From NCBI GenBank assembly GCA_030267565.1, contig BRXU01000032.1, positions 620,001 through 684,000 on the forward strand: DNA of 64,000 nucleotides, written 5' to 3'. The DNA comes from Pleodorina starrii. Lineage: Eukaryota > Chlorophyta > Chlorophyceae > Chlamydomonadales > Volvocaceae. Every line of letters starts with the position of its first letter. Within the stretch, counting starts at the first letter, position 1. The notes below the pieces were generated by a model. That model saw only the letters and a program-made list of their open reading frames with translations. It was not told the DNA's origin and made no database searches. A program made the translations under genes and the position numbers. Below, piece after piece: positions 1 through 13,200 of this stretch.

Positions 1-205
1 CAACGCAGGCCCCCCGGGGTGGGGGTGGGGGCGGAGGGAAAGAGGGCACCAGCAGCCTCCGTGACCCTAAGCCTCCCCGCAGATGAGTCTACATTACATT
101 TGGTCTGCTGGGTTGTGTTGTCTGGGCGCTCGTGCCGTTCTTATGCTGTCGCGCCTACTCGTTCATCTGGGTGGGTCTGGCGGCGACGCGGTCGCTGCGC
201 CTCCC

Positions 206-350
206 GTCTTGGTAAGGACCCAGTTGCAGTACGTTCGGTGGGTATTGCCCCCTCCCGGGGGACCCGTGACCCCTTCCGGGGGTTCCGGATCCGCTCCTCG
301 CTAACGCCGCCGTCTCCGTCCCTCCGCTGCGGCAACGTTTTTCTCCCTAC
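206..350 (+). repeat. Interspersed repeat family 1, long copy in the last visible ALIX intron
   Basis: This stretch carries the core CGCTAACGCCG...CTCCGCTGCGG followed by a T-rich stretch and ACC. It also carries an upstream part (CGTCTTGGTAAGGACCCAG... to GGTTCCGGATCCGC) that recurs in reverse complement at 39311-39445. It lies in intron sequence and has no coding role that I can see. Confidence 0.6.
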
Positions 351-367
351 CCCGCCCTCCCCCCCAC

Positions 368-3300
368 CTGCAGCCGGGGCATCTGTGTGGCCGCCGCCTC
401 CACCCTCAGCTCCCCGAATGCGGTCTCTCTCTCCGCCAGCCTCCGCAGCACTCCCTGGTCGCTGTCACCCGCCTTCTGCATGGCGGACCTGGGGACAGGG
501 TGGGGGGGAGGGGAGGGGTAAGAAAGGAGATACCGCAGCGAAGGGACTGAGACGGCGTCAGCGAATGGTGGGGGGGGGTGAGGGAAGGGGATGTTTCCGA
601 CGTGTGGGGGGGAGAGGGGGGCGCGGGACAGGAGGGGAGGGTGTGCGCGTTCTGAAGTGCCGTCAACCCCTACTTCATCCCACCCCCCCCCCCCACCCCC
701 GCCCCGCCGCCGATGAGCGAGGAGGGGAGGGGCAGGGGGGGGGGACGCGGCGGTGAAAACATCCGACCAGGAGCGACCAGGTGACGGCACGCGGGCCCCA
801 AACTAATGCTGCCATGTCCCCAGTGGCCGCGGGGCGGTACGACATCGTGGTACGGCACCTGTACTGCGAGATCCGGTCCCAGTACGGCTTGGAGGCGGTC
901 GCCGCGGGCTGCACGCGCCACTTGTCTCCGTGCTTGTCGCGCATCTCCCCATCCGCCCGCGAGTCGGCGTCCAGAGACTCCTGCGGGGGGGGAGGGAGGG
1001 GGGAGGGGGAGGGGGAGGGGGGAGGATGCAATGCCAAACTGGGACACTGGTTGTAAAGCAACTGGGGAGAGGGGGAGGGGAAAAAGAAAACGGCCCCGGA
1101 TGAGAGAACGGTAGGGGAGGGGGGAGGGGTGCAGTGGACCAGTCCTCATGAGGCTGGCTGACAGGCTGGCAGTACGGCATGCTGGATGGGGGGTGGGGGG
1201 GGGGGACACTTCGGGCGAGCAGGGCACTGCCTTTGCAGGCTGGGAGGGCCCACGGGGACTGAACACGGTACGGCGCGGTCAGGGCGGTTAGGGCGAGGTC
1301 GCGGCTCCTCCTCCCCCTCCCCTAGGGGGGTGAGAGGATGGGTTGTACATGGGTTGTACATGTACAATGCGGGGGTGGGGGTGGGGAGGTGCTCCCCCAC
1401 ACAGCTCATTCGCCAACTGGTGGGTGGGTGGGGTGATACGGATTCGGTCACATGCCGCAACACAGCTCCCCCCTCCCCCCCTTCCCCCCTCCCCCACCTG
1501 CGCCGCCATGAGGTCCGCATCCACCTCCCGACGGATCTCCCCGATCTCCGCCAGCATCTGCCGTACGTACGGCAAAGTACGGAACAGGAGCAAGCGAGCA
1601 ACACAGGGCATTCGCAGGGTCATGTCAGGAAGAGGCAATGTCACGCGAACCGTGATGCCCAGCCGAGCCGAGCCGAGCCTGCAGCCCTCCTCGGGGGCTC
1701 ACCCACCCACCCACCCATCCACCCATCCACTCCGCCAGCCCCCGCTGCTTCCGAAGCACCCTAACCCCCCTCCGCCACGCATACCGCTCTTATCCCCCCC
1801 CCCCAAACCCCTCCCCCCTCACCGTTCTGCATTTCACTCTCAACCCCTTCCCCCGCTGGCCCCCCTCTACCCCTTCCCCCCCCGCCACTCCATTCGTATT
1901 CTCCCAAACCCGCGCCTCCTCCTCGCCTCCCCTCCCTCATCCCCCCCTCCCTCCCCCCCCCGCTCCCCCGCTTACGCCCTTAAGGTGGTTGAGTCCCCCG
2001 ATGCCCTCGATCTCATGCAACTCCCGCAGCAACGCATCGGGCAGGGCGGCGGAGGTGCGAGCATCCAGGGCCTGAAAGGGGGGGAAGGGGGGGGTGGCCG
2101 GGGGCGGGGAGGAGGTTTGGGGGGAGGGCGTCAGAGGCTGCGAGGGCGGGGGCGGGTTGGGGGGCGGGTTGGGGGGCGGGTTGGGGGGTCAGGGTGGGGG
2201 GTAGGGTGGGGGGGAAGCATCCGCACGGTGTCGGCACTCGACAGGCGGAGCAGAGGCGAGGGCGTGTGTGTTCGCCGTGTGTGTGTTTGTGTGTTTGCCA
2301 CGTCACACACCATGTCGCGGGCAGACCGCGATGCTGCCCTGCCCTGCGCTGTTCTGTGCTTGCGTGCATGTGGCCGCATGCACTGGCTTGGGGCACTACG
2401 CAGTCAACGAGCCGCGCCCGCTCCGAAACCCCCCCCCCAAAGACCCTACATCCCATGCAGACCCCTCTTAAGTCACTCGAAACCCTGTATCACCTTGCCC
2501 GCCCCAGACCCTAAAGACCCCCTCCCCCCTACTCCCTTCCCCTCACCACAACCATCACCACAACCGTCACAAAACCCCAACCCTAAGACCCCCGCCCCTC
2601 CCCCTCCCCCTCCCCCCACACACACACCTGCAGTGTGTCCGGCAGCTCCCACTCCCTGAACTTGATCCGTGCGTTGTCGGTTGCCCCCGCCAGTCTGTCC
2701 AGTTGGCGGCGGATGAGGTCGTCCACCAGGTCCGTGTACTTGGACAGGGCGCGGGCGCTGAGGAGGCGGCGGGCGGGGGGGGGGGGTAGGAGGAGGGGAG
2801 AAGGGGGAAGGGGGAAGGAGGGGGGGAAGGGGGATTACCGTAAGAGCTTTGGGCGAGGAGGGTAGAGCCATGCGCTGAGGCCAGCTTAGCAGGCTGGCAG
2901 GCACACGGCGGCTTCTAATGGAGCAACCGAAGAGGGGTACCTCCCCAGGGGGGCGATGGAGGGGAGGGCGGAGGAGGCTGCGGACAACACACGCATGACC
3001 TCTCCACCCCCACCCCCAAAAAATAACAAAACAACGCATTGCACTCGTAGTCCCCCCCCCGAACCCCCGCCCACACACCCACACCCACACCCCTACAACC
3101 CCCCCACCCACACCCCTACCTGGTGTCCGGCACCAGCCCCGTGAAGAGCTGCTCCGCCGCCGCATCCAGCGCCCCGGCTGAGGGGGGGACGCTCTTGACC
3201 AGCAGGGCCCCGCTGGTGGGGGGCAGCTCGGAGAAGGTGGGGACCTGGGGGGGAGGGAGGGGGAGGGGGGGAGGGAAGGGAGGTGTCGGAGAGCCTGGGT

Positions 3301-6300
3301 AAGGGGAGAATTGGGGTGAGTGTTGGCGTGTGTTGGGTTGGGAGAGTGTTTGGGTTTGGGTTTGGGTTCATGAGGGGGAGGGAGGGTGGGGGAGGGTGCG
3401 ATGTGGAGGCCTACCGGGGATATCGGGGACCCCAGGGGGCAGATCGTGACGAGAGGCAGACTCCCCCCCACACAAGGGGAATGGCGCGCAGAGGGCGGGG
3501 CCAGCAGGAGCCAGAAGGGGGGGGGGGGGCAATGAAGAGCATTCGGGTGGCCCCCAGCGATGCCCCGTTCACCGGCCCGTTTGCAGCTCGAACGGAGGAG
3601 GTGATGGCCCCCCTTCCCTCCCCTCCCCTCCCCCCCTCCCCCCCCTCCCCCCCTCCCCCCCCCTCCCCCCCCCCTCGCCTTCATGAGGTAGATGGAGTTG
3701 TTGTCCTTCTCCGCCTTCACAAGCAGAGACTGAACCAGGTCCTGATTTGGGGGGGGGAGGGCGAGGAGGGGTACATTGGGGGGCGATGGTTCGGGCGGGT
3801 GAGCGAGGGTGTGGCTGACGGGTGCAGCGGGTGCAGGCGGCGGGTCAGGAAGTGGAGGGCGGCAACTTGATGGTAAGACTGGACCTGGATGTCTAGCAGC
3901 GGAACGGGGCCCAGCAACACCCCCCACACCAAAGGAGCTTATCACTCCCTGACCCCCCGCCCCAACCCAACGCATCCCGCCGCACCGGCCCCCCCTTCTT
4001 GCCCTGCAGACCTGCAGGCACGCATCGACCGCACATGCACACCGCCCCCGCCCCTGCACCGCCCCGCCCCTGCACGCCGACCGCATCGCCCTGCTGAGTC
4101 GTGTCTCGGTGCCGGTGCCGGTGCCGGTGCCTGGACCCGTCTCAACGCAGGAGGCACCGCTGCGTTGTGCTACCGGACGGGGACCCTTCCCTTCGTATGC
4201 CCTCCTGACTGCCGCCACCCAACACCCCTCCTTCCCCGGCCCATCCGCGCCCCCGCGCACGCGCCCGGACCGCCCTCTCCGTTTTAAACCCCCAGCACAC
4301 ACCTACACACAACTACACACATGCACACCTACAAATACACCCCTACACACACACCTGCGTGCGGTTGACGCTCTCGATCATTTCGTTGCTGATACCCTTG
4401 GCGATGCGCCGGGTGCTCTGAACGCGGAGGGGGGGGGTTGGAGGGGTGGGGGGTTAACAAGAAAGAGACCCCAGCAGCGAAAAGGGCGGAGACGGCGTCA
4501 GCGAGCGGACCCTGCTGTGGGGTGGGGTTGGGGTTGGGGGTGGGTGATGGTTGGTGGGGGTGGGGGTGGTGGGGGGAATCGAGAGTGAGGTGCGCTCCGT
4601 TGTGAGGGGGGGGGGTGGCAAAGGAAGGATGGCAGCAGCCACGCGGCCAACAGACAACAGGCGCACACACACAAACAAACACACACACGCAGCTGCAGGT
4701 GGCCCGACCGCTTCACCTCTTCTCACTCAGAGAGAGGGGGGGGGGTACCTGGCTGGCTCTGCCTGGCTCTGCCTGTGAACCGTCCTCCACCCGGGACACC
4801 CGTCCACCCATTCAAACACATATACATACCCCTACAGCCCCAAACACACGCGCCCCTCTCTCCCCCCACCACCATACCACCCACCCACCCACCACCCTCT
4901 CCCCCCCACCTGCAGCCTCGCGAATGCCTCCTTGAGTGCCGCAATCTCCCAGTTGACCTTGTCATCTGTCCGGTATTGCCGACTGGACTGAATCAGCTCC
5001 TCTACCTGAGACACCAGTGACAATGGGGGGATGGGTGGGGGGAAGGAGAGGGGGTGGGTGGGCAAGGAGAGAGGAGGAAACAGGAAACAGTCCTGACTGA
5101 CTGGCTGGCTGGCAGGCATACGCAGACGAACGGGAGCCAAAAGGGAATTCCGGAAAGGAGGGGAGTGAGGGGGGACTACCGGTAGCGACTTGCAGAGTGA
5201 TGCTTTCGATTGGATGTGTGTGCATGTGTGGATGCGCGAAGCGGCTACCTTGGGCGGGTTGGGTTGGGTTGGGCGGGGAGCAGGACCCCGCAGACAGACG
5301 CTCGCCCGCCCAGTTGACCGGTGGGGGCTTCTGGACCCGATCCTCTTCTCACCCCCCCCCATGCGCTGTGCTTTGGGAAAGAGAGCGACTCCAAGTCCAA
5401 GTTCTCCTTGCCCGACCAACTCACACCTCCCACCCGCCTCTAACCCCCTTCCTCCCCCCGCCCGATCTCCAACCCCCCCCCCGCCACGCCCCTCAGCGCT
5501 CCTGCTCCTCCGTCGTTCCTCCGTGTTCCTCCGTGTAACCCTCGTCCATCAGTTCGGCCTGCCAATTCTTTCGCCCCACCACCACCACCACCACCACGAC
5601 CACCGGACTGGGTAAAACCCCCGGCCACCCGCCCCTTCCCTGGCCCCCCTCCCCCTCACACCTCCCGCCACCCCGCCCCACCCCGCCCCCTGCCCACCAC
5701 CGGACTCCCCCCTACCGAGTATATGCTGGCCTTGAGCTGCACGTGTTGTGGCCAGCTCTTGTCGAAGTAGTTGAGCAGGGCGGGGGAGTCGAAGAGGCGC
5801 TCCACCTCCACGTACATGCTGCCGGTCTGAAGGGGGGGAGGAGGGAGGGGGGAGGGAGGGAGGGGGAGAGGGGGAGGGGGTTAAGGGGGTTGAGGCGGGG
5901 GAGGGGGTTGAGGCGGGGGAGGGGTTGAGGCGGGGGAGGGAGGGTAAATGGAAAGTAGAATGGCGAGAGAGGGGGTGAGCGGGGGCAGGACGGGGGGGTA
6001 GGGCGGGGAGGGAGCACGGGTTCAAATAAAAGGGATTCGGGGGGAAGCTGGGGAGGTTGTGAGACGGGTCAGGAGGGGGGAGGGGTTGAGTGGCCCCCGT
6101 GGACGATGGAATGCCCGGGGGAGGGGGGAAACGGAACGGGGGGCGGGGGGGGGGGGTTAAGATCGCGGGAGGTGGAACGGCGCAAGGAGACACGGGCCCC
6201 AGATCTGGTGCTACTGCTGGAGAGAGACCTCGGAGACATCTCCCGGCCTTGGGGAAGCAAGGACGTGAACGCCCCACCAGTCACCCATGCCCCAATCCCC

Positions 6301-9300
6301 GCCCGCCGCCCTCTTGATTCCCCTTCCCTGTCAATCTACCCGCCCTTTCCCCCTACCCTACCCTTGCACGCACACACACACAACCCCTCCCACCACCCGA
6401 CTCAGCTACAACTCCCTTCCCCCTCCTCCATGAGCGAGGCACAGCCCCCTCCCTCCCCTCCCTCTTCCCCACCCCCCCCCCCCATTCCCCTCCCCTCCCC
6501 CTCCCCCTCCTCCCTCCCCCCCACCTCCCCCCCCACCTGCTTAGCCAGTCGGGCCAGCACATTGGGGCTCTTATTGTCCAACACCGCCTTGTGGTACACA
6601 CACTCCTGGGGGGGGGCGAGGAGGAGAGGGGGGGGAGGTGAAAGGGATGGGTTAGGAAATGGCCGCAACGATGGCAGGGGGGAACAAGGGCGCGAATGAG
6701 GGGCGGGGGTGACGTGGCGAATGTGGGTGTCACCAGAGCTAGCTGGCAGGCTGGTGGAGGCGGGACCGCAGACTGGGTGAGGATGCCCGGGGCTCCCTCC
6801 ACCCCTGGAGCTGAGGGCCCCCCCAGGCGGCCCCCTCCCTTGCACTCCCATCTTCGCCCCTTACTGCCCTCAGCCCTCACCACTCATTCCCGCTCGATGC
6901 CCCACTCCCTCGGCCCTCACCCTCACCCCCCGCCACCCCAATGTGCCCCGCGGCAAGCCCCGCGGCAAGCCCCGCCAAACCCCGGTCCGGACCAACAAGC
7001 CCCTTTCGCCTCCTTCAGACCCCGAGCGACCCAAAAGCAGCGGCCGCCGACCACCACCACCCTCCCCCCACCACCCGCTCCGCTCCCCTCCCCATCCCGC
7101 CCCGCGCCCCCATCCTGGGTCCCACCCCACCCACCCGCCTTCAACTTGCTCCTTTATCCCGCCTCTCCCTCAGCCCTCACCACTCAGCCCCTTACACCCC
7201 CGATCCCCCCCTTTCCCCCCCGCCCTCCCCCTCTCCTCCCCCCTCCTGCCCCCCCCACCTGAGCCTGTGTGAGCATGAGCTTCTCCAGCAACAGCCCGCA
7301 CTCGGGACCGATGTCGGTGGGGCGGGGGGTGTCCGTCTTGCCAGCCTCGCCCTCGCGCATCAACTGGAACGTGCCGCAGGCCTCCTGGGGGGGGTGAGGG
7401 TGTGTGGTGGTGGGGGGTGTGGTGAGGGGTGGGTGGTGTGGGTGTGTGAGGGTTGGGTGATGTGGGTGCGGGTGTGTGAGGGTGCGGGGGAGTCAGGCGG
7501 GCGGGCAGGGCAGTGCACAAGGGGGAAGGGCCGATGTGCAGCTCAGCCGCTGCACCCCACTGAGCACTCAACACACCCATCTAGGCAGGGGAGGAGCGGC
7601 AAGGCAGGCAGGCAGGCAGGGGGCAGGCAGGGAGCTGCGTTGAGAGCAATGACGCGGCCGTGGTTCAGCGCCGGGGTGGCGCCGGGAGAGCAATCGGAGG
7701 CCGCGGTCCAGGGGCCCAGTCGGGGGCGGGCAGAGAAGCAACACCCCCGCCCGCCCGCCTTACGCACACGCCTGTTCGCGAAGCCTCGGCCCCCCCTCCC
7801 TTCGCAAAGCCCTCCCTCCGCTTCCATTTTCGGCCCGTTCCACTTCAACACCCCGTGCGCCCCCCTGCCTACGCCCCCCTCCCTGCGCCCTCCCTCCCCT
7901 CCCCCCCCTTCCTGCCTGGAACAGCTTGCATGCCGCCGTGAGTCCCTCTGCGCTGGTGCGGTCGCTCTGCAGCGCCTGCTGTGAGGCCAGTGAGGCCAGA
8001 TTGAACAACACACCCGCCTTCTCGTAGTGGATGTTGGTCTGGGACACACGGCGGCTGGGACGGAACGCATCGTTCCAGGCGAACGACACCTGCGCCGGGA
8101 GGGACAGGGGGAGGGAAGGGGGAGGAAGGGGGAGGTAGGTAGGAGAGGGAGGGGGAGGGGAGGGTGAGGTAGGTAGGGGAAGTGGGGGAGGGAGGGCGCT
8201 TGAGGCCGGTGGGGGGTGGAGGCAGGCACAGGCACAGGCAAGACACGTCCCGGCGCTCACTGCCCAATGCACGGGGCGTGTGTCCGGCGCTCCTGACACC
8301 CCACCCTGCCGCCCGGTGCCTCAGTCCCTCAGTCCCTCAGTCCCTCAGGATGTGGGCGAGGCCTCCAAAGCCCCCAAGGCCTTCCCGCTCCCTCGCGACA
8401 CCCTCCTCCGCCCTCTCCTCCGCCTCGATACGGCCACCCCCCACTCCACCCCAACCCGCCCCCACCCCCACCCCACCCCTCACCCCCACCTGCGCGTGTC
8501 CCTTCTCCTTGCTGATGGGGAAGCGGGTCTCCACGGCACACAGGTAGCGGTAGTACCTGGGCGGGGGGTTGAGGGGAGGAGTGCATTAACCCCACGTTGC
8601 TTCGTTGCTACCGGGAAGCCCAGACCGCTCAAGAGACACGCGTTGCCGAACAGGGGAATGGAAGATGGAGGGTTTAGGGGGCGGTTGAATGCAAGGGAAC
8701 CGAAAGGGCCATGTCTGAAGGGGCGGGGTGGCGGGGGAAATGCGACATGCGTACTCGAGTGAAATGGGACATGCGTCCTCTGGTTGCGGCAATCCAGCCC
8801 CTGTGGTCAACCTTGAACTCCAGATATCGCCAGGAGGGTAGAGGGGACAGGGAGTGATATGTTCCTTTATATAAAAGGGCAGGGGGTAGGAGGTGAGGGC
8901 GGAGGTGGCCGGGGAGCGCACGGTGGTGGTGGTGCTGGGGGCGGTGGTGGCGGGCCGCTCTTCGCCACCACACCCACGCAGTTCCAACCGACCCGCGGGT
9001 CGGCCCGAATGGAAACACGCCACGGCCGGCTCTTCCCAAGCCAAAGGATAGACAACCTGGCCTGCTCCCGTCACAGTTTTCCCAAAGCCATGCAATGGCG
9101 GACTGCCCTCGGATCGGTCAGTGGGCCCCCAACTGGGAACTGCTGCCAATTGGAGCACCGCAAGCCGCCGTGTGTCACACACAAGTAACGCGTGATTGCA
9201 TCGGTATGTGAGGTTTGGTGCGCGGTGTCACTGGCACAGTCCGACTGCGGAGTGGGGACTGCTTGCCAAGTGGAGCGGCTGGCCGGCTGGGGGACGGGTT

Positions 9301-9986
9301 GTAAGCGCTCGGGAGCGAGGTGGGCGGGGCTATGAGTCATCTGGCTGGTGAACCCCCCCTCAGCCGCCAGGGGCTGATGCCGCCGCCCGTAAGGCCCCAC
9401 AGAGGAAGCATGCGTTTGCATGTCCTGGCGGTTGTGCAGATTGGGCGGTGAGGGGTGGCTGATTCTTGCATCTGTCCAGCGGCGCGTTTGGAGGAGGATG
9501 CGTACGGAACCGGTACGGAGACGGAGAGTTAGGGTTGTCTTTTGTCGAGGAGCGTAGAAATCCCACAAATGAAGGAAATATCGGACGTCGGGGCGACTGA
9601 TTTTTGAGATGGGTGGATGAGGTGTGGGAGGGAGGAAGGGCTTGAGGGGGGAGGCCGCGCTGTAAGCGGGTTACGCCCGCCCCCTGCCTAACGCCCGGTG
9701 GCAGTTGCCGGCAGCCCCCAAGGGCGTGCCTACCTCGGGAAGCAGCCCGAACCAAGCCCCCCTCTTCTCACTTGGTCACCGTCTCACGCACACCAGGTTG
9801 TGTTCCGCTCTGCGCCAAGATAACCTCGGAGCGCAAGCTCTGCACCCGTTCGAGGTCATCGGCAGCCTCGTCCGCCTCCCGGTTGGAATATGTCGCTCGG
9901 ATGTAGGCCAGCAATGGTGATTTGATGTCAACACTTTCGGTCTTCTTGCAGTGTATTGCAAGCATAACACTTTGAGCGGTGGGCAT
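368..9986 (-). CDS. ALIX: ALIX/BRO1-domain ESCRT-accessory protein (plant-type), 15 exons, C-terminus off the window
   Basis: ALIX proteins bind ESCRT-III through a boomerang-shaped BRO1 domain and act in multivesicular-body sorting and membrane scission; a V-shaped domain and a Pro-rich tail follow. Exons (minus, 5' to 3'): 9986-9772, 8556-8490, 8089-7916, 7384-7259, 6605-6537, 5826-5716, 5005-4910, 4417-4355, 3741-3679, 3244-3120, 2757-2628, 2071-1976, 1557-1498, 980-859, 488-368. All phases join, giving 546 residues from MPTAQSVMLAIHCKKT. Collinear matches to plant ALIX include VETRFPIS, IHYEKAGVLFNLASLASQ, LTQAQECVY, IYLMK, ALSKYTDLVDDLI and LPDTLQ. BRO1 covers roughly residues 5-370 and the V domain begins after it. 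Two introns use GC donors (after 7916 and after 3679). The remaining V domain and Pro-rich tail must lie left of position 1. It sits head to head with asparagine synthetase. Family assignment is firm; individual splice sites are inferred from phase. Confidence 0.9.
519..565 (-). repeat. Interspersed repeat family 1, short copy
   Basis: Reverse-complement copy of the family-1 core (GTAAGAAAGGAGATACCGCA, then GCGAAGGGA, then GACGGCGTCAGCG), inside an ALIX intron immediately upstream of exon 488-368. Confidence 0.55.
3931..3958 (+). repeat. Interspersed repeat family 2 copy
   Basis: AAAGGAGCTTATCACTCCCT followed by GACCCCCC. The same ~30-bp word recurs at 8844-8877 (minus), 16324-16353 and 19226-19260, always in introns. 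Two copies extend upstream into a TATAAA-containing tract. Confidence 0.5.
4453..4504 (-). repeat. Interspersed repeat family 1 copy
   Basis: Reverse-complement family-1 core (AACAAGAAAGAGACC, CAGCAGCGAAAAGGGCGGAG, ACGGCGTCAGCGAGCG), just beyond the acceptor of ALIX exon 4417-4355 inside the intron. Confidence 0.5.
8844..8877 (-). repeat. Interspersed repeat family 2 copy (minus)
   Basis: On the minus strand it reads CTTTTATATAAAGGAACATA then TCACTCCCTGTCC, matching the plus copy at 19226-19260 (TTTTATAAAGGAGCATATCA). It lies in ALIX intron 1. Confidence 0.5.
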
Positions 9987-10290
9987 TTTGTGCGGTAGTC
10001 GAGACCCGATCGCCCTAGAACACTTGCGTGACCAATGCTAAAAAAGTAAGATGTAGTGTACTGCCTGTGACCAACGATAGCGTATGCTCATTTGCCGGTG
10101 AAAACGTTACCGAATGCGCGAATGGCAACGATTATTTCGTGACGGTTAGGTGGGCCTCCCGCGCATTACACTTTAGGAACCCCGTGCGCGCAGCTTCTCT
10201 CTCTTGTAGGGGCACCCTTCTGCTGCAGGCAGCAGAACACTTTAGGGTCGCTTGATTTAATCTTGGTGCTGTTGACTCGCTGGGTGAAAG
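9987..10290. promoter_or_regulatory. Shared divergent promoter interval between ALIX and asparagine synthetase
   Basis: The initiator ATGs of the two divergent genes are separated by 304 bp, so this interval must hold both 5' UTRs and promoters. It is much less G/C-tract-rich than the flanking introns. I see no canonical TATA box at a convincing position for either gene. Coordinated expression is possible but not shown by the sequence. Confidence 0.5.
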
Positions 10291-13200
10291 ATGTGCGGCA
10301 TTCTAGCCGTGCTCAACTCAACGGATGACAGCCCGGCGATGCGGGCGAAGGTGCTGGCTCTGAGTCGCCGCCAGAAGCATCGTGGCCCGGACTGGTGAGC
10401 GACGGAAATAGCTGGGTCGCGCCGCAACACCGTTTTAGGGGTTGTCGACTGTCCCACACGCCTTGTTCATCAGCAATTCGATCTTTGCATGCATTTAGAC
10501 ATCACAATTTCCGCACGTCTTCGCCTTCGGGTGCGGGCAGGACCGGGTCGCGCGGTCCCCTCCGCATCAGTTCGTCGCGGCCACGGCATGTTGCCACGGG
10601 TCGAGCTCATGTGTTCTTCTCCTTTCCTCCTCCTTCTCCTCATGTAAACGCTGGCGGTCCGGTCCAGGGCCCGGATTGAATCCCTGCGGTCGTAAGTTAA
10701 TCCCGTGCGCACCGCCGCCTCCCTTTACGCCGCGCCCGCGGCCATCTAACCATCGCATCCAAGCGCTCTGCATTGCAATTCATGACAATTCTGCTCAGGT
10801 CGGGTATGCACCAGTTCGGCAACAACTTCCTGGCCCATGAGCGACTCGCCATCATGGACCCCGCCTCCGGCGACCAGCCGCTGTACAACGAGGACAGGAC
10901 CATTGTCGTGACGGTGAACGGCGAGATCTACAACTACAAGGAGCTGCGCCAGCAGATCTCGGAGAAGTGCCCCGGCAAGAAGTTCGGCACCAACAGCGAC
11001 TGCGAGGTACGCTCACGTGTTCCTGGACGAGCACGATGGGGAGGGATGCGAGGTATCCGGGAGCAAAGGACATTCAACAGCTCTCAAGTTTGCGTTAGAA
11101 CTGCTCCCCAAGGCGGGCGGTTAAAGAGCGTCGCGAGACGGGAGGGAGGGGCTCGAGTGTATGGAGAGTCCGCGCCCAGGGGGTCGTCGGGGTGGTGGCC
11201 GCCCTCGCCTCCTCTCCCCCTCCGGAAAGGATGGACGAAGATCAGCCCTTATCCCAACCAACCTGATCCTACACGAACGGTTGGGCGAAAAGGATCCGAG
11301 ATCGGGCCACGTTTTGGCTAAAAGATCTAGCGTGCGAGGCGAGGCGGTGCAAGGGGGTAGGGTTGGGTCTCAGCCCGGCCCGCGAGCCCATGGCGCCGTC
11401 GCTTCCCAGCGACCTCCACCGCAGCATCCGAAGCGCGAGGAGTCCGCGTACCCCACACGATCAGGAAGCTCGCCTGTCTATTCTGGCTAGGCGATCTCGC
11501 AAGGGTACCTAGCCAGAATTGACAGCGCTGGCGGTCGTTCGACGGGCGGCACTACCGAACTCATCATAAACATTGGACATTGCAGCAGCAGCAGCACTCA
11601 GCAATAACAACAGCGGTCTCTGGCGTCCCAACGACTACCGGCTGCCGCTGCCTCTGTGTCCATCGGCGGCAGCACCGGCTGAGCACCACCTGAACAGCAG
11701 CAGCAGCAACAGCAGCTACAGCAGCAACAGCAGCAACAGCAGCAACAACGGCAACATCAATGCAGCGTCGGCGGCCACCATCGGCAGCAGCGACTGCGTC
11801 TGCGCCCCCTGGGGCAGGGGCGCCCGGCCCTCGTGCCCCTCGTGTATTGGCACCGAGGCAGCGGAGCGAGGCAGCGGCGGTGAGCAGCTGATGCGCCGCC
11901 GCCGCCAGTGGTTGCGCCGGGGGGAGCAGCAGCCGGTGGCGAACGCAGCGGCGAGCGGGCAGTCGCACCGGGGGCCGGCGGTGGTGCGGGATGTGGCCTC
12001 TTGACGCCTGTGCGCGGGGCAGCTCGCCGCCGCTTGCAGTCGTGCGAGACCGGGCTATCTGGTCCGGCCATCGAGTCCTCCGGCTTGACATGCCGCTCGA
12101 GTCCTCTTGAGGCTTGGCATGCCGCTAGGGGCGGCCGTATGCGGGCTCTGTCGCCCTGGCGTGGGCCCCTGCGCCTCGGGCCAGCGCCACCAGGACTGCG
12201 GCTGAGGAGGCGGCGGCGGAGGAGGCAGCAGCAAGAGCAGTAGTGGCAGCAGCAACGGCGGCGGCATGAGGCAGGACAGGAGGGCCGTAGTGGCAGCAGC
12301 GGCGGCGGCGTGCTGGAGGGGGAGGGCGGCGGTGGCTGGCTGGGGCTGCAGCCGCCAGTCTGGGCAGCAGCACCGGCGTACTCCGGTTCACGCGCGAGCA
12401 CCCCCAGTGCGCACATCTGCGTGCGTGTGCGAGCGAGCCCGACCCGCCGCGGTCCGTGTGGGTCCTGCGCAAGTACCCCCCGGGGGCCACGAGCGCGTGG
12501 CTACCGCCGCTCCGCCTCAGACCAGACGGACAGACACCAGGGAGGGGAATCTTGGTTCAGCCCCGGAAAGCCGGATGCAGTCCCTGATGCAGTCCCTTGT
12601 CCTCATGCGGCAGCAGCCAGGGCTCGACTGTGCGATTTGCCAAATGGGAGCTCGACTGGGCCAGCCGTCGAGCCGTCGAAGCCCTGGGCCTGAAACCCAC
12701 CAAGGCCGAAACAATGGGCGCAGTGGCGGGGGCAGTGGCGCGGGCAGCCCTGGCGCAGCAGCCGGGCGGCGGGTTGGGGCTTCCCCCCTTCCCCCTTCCC
12801 GGCCGGAGAGCGCACCGGGCGGTGGCCCTGCCCCCTGAGCTCCGCCAACCCGCGCTTCCACATGTCCAGGCGGTGTCGGCCAGCCGGCTGCCCAGGGGGA
12901 GAGGGGGCGGCACGGGACTTGTCGCTACCGGCCAGCCAATGCAGCCGGCCATGCAGCGCTGCCAACCAATCAGCCAGCCAGCACAGCCGGTACAGCCAAC
13001 AGCCCCCGGAGTAGGCGGTCGATTGGCCGCTTGACGGGTGTGCGGCCGGACATGCGGTGGAGTGGGTCTGGCGCCGTGGGGGCAACAACGACAACAACGG
13101 GGGGATGGGAAGAAAGTTACCGCAGCGAGGGGACGGAGACGGCGTTAGCGAGCGGCGGGGGGTGTTCACGCGGGTTGGGAGGGGGGCTGTGTGCGGCTGC

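Noticed and set aside
2473..4302. 609-aa minus-strand open frame
   Set aside because: It runs through ALIX exons 3741-3679 and flanking introns; only the 21 codons of that exon match ALIX in this frame. The rest is Pro/Gly-rich translation of C/G tracts.
5493..5628. Possible extra ALIX exon (WQAELMDEGYTEEH region)
   Set aside because: Exons 5826-5716 and 5005-4910 join in phase and align without a gap to plant ALIX, leaving no room for an additional exon.
11573..12004. Asn/Ser-rich frame within asparagine synthetase intron 2 as a nested gene
   Set aside because: It is a CAG/AGC/GCA triplet repeat read in frame, with no true ATG at its beginning and no conserved domain.
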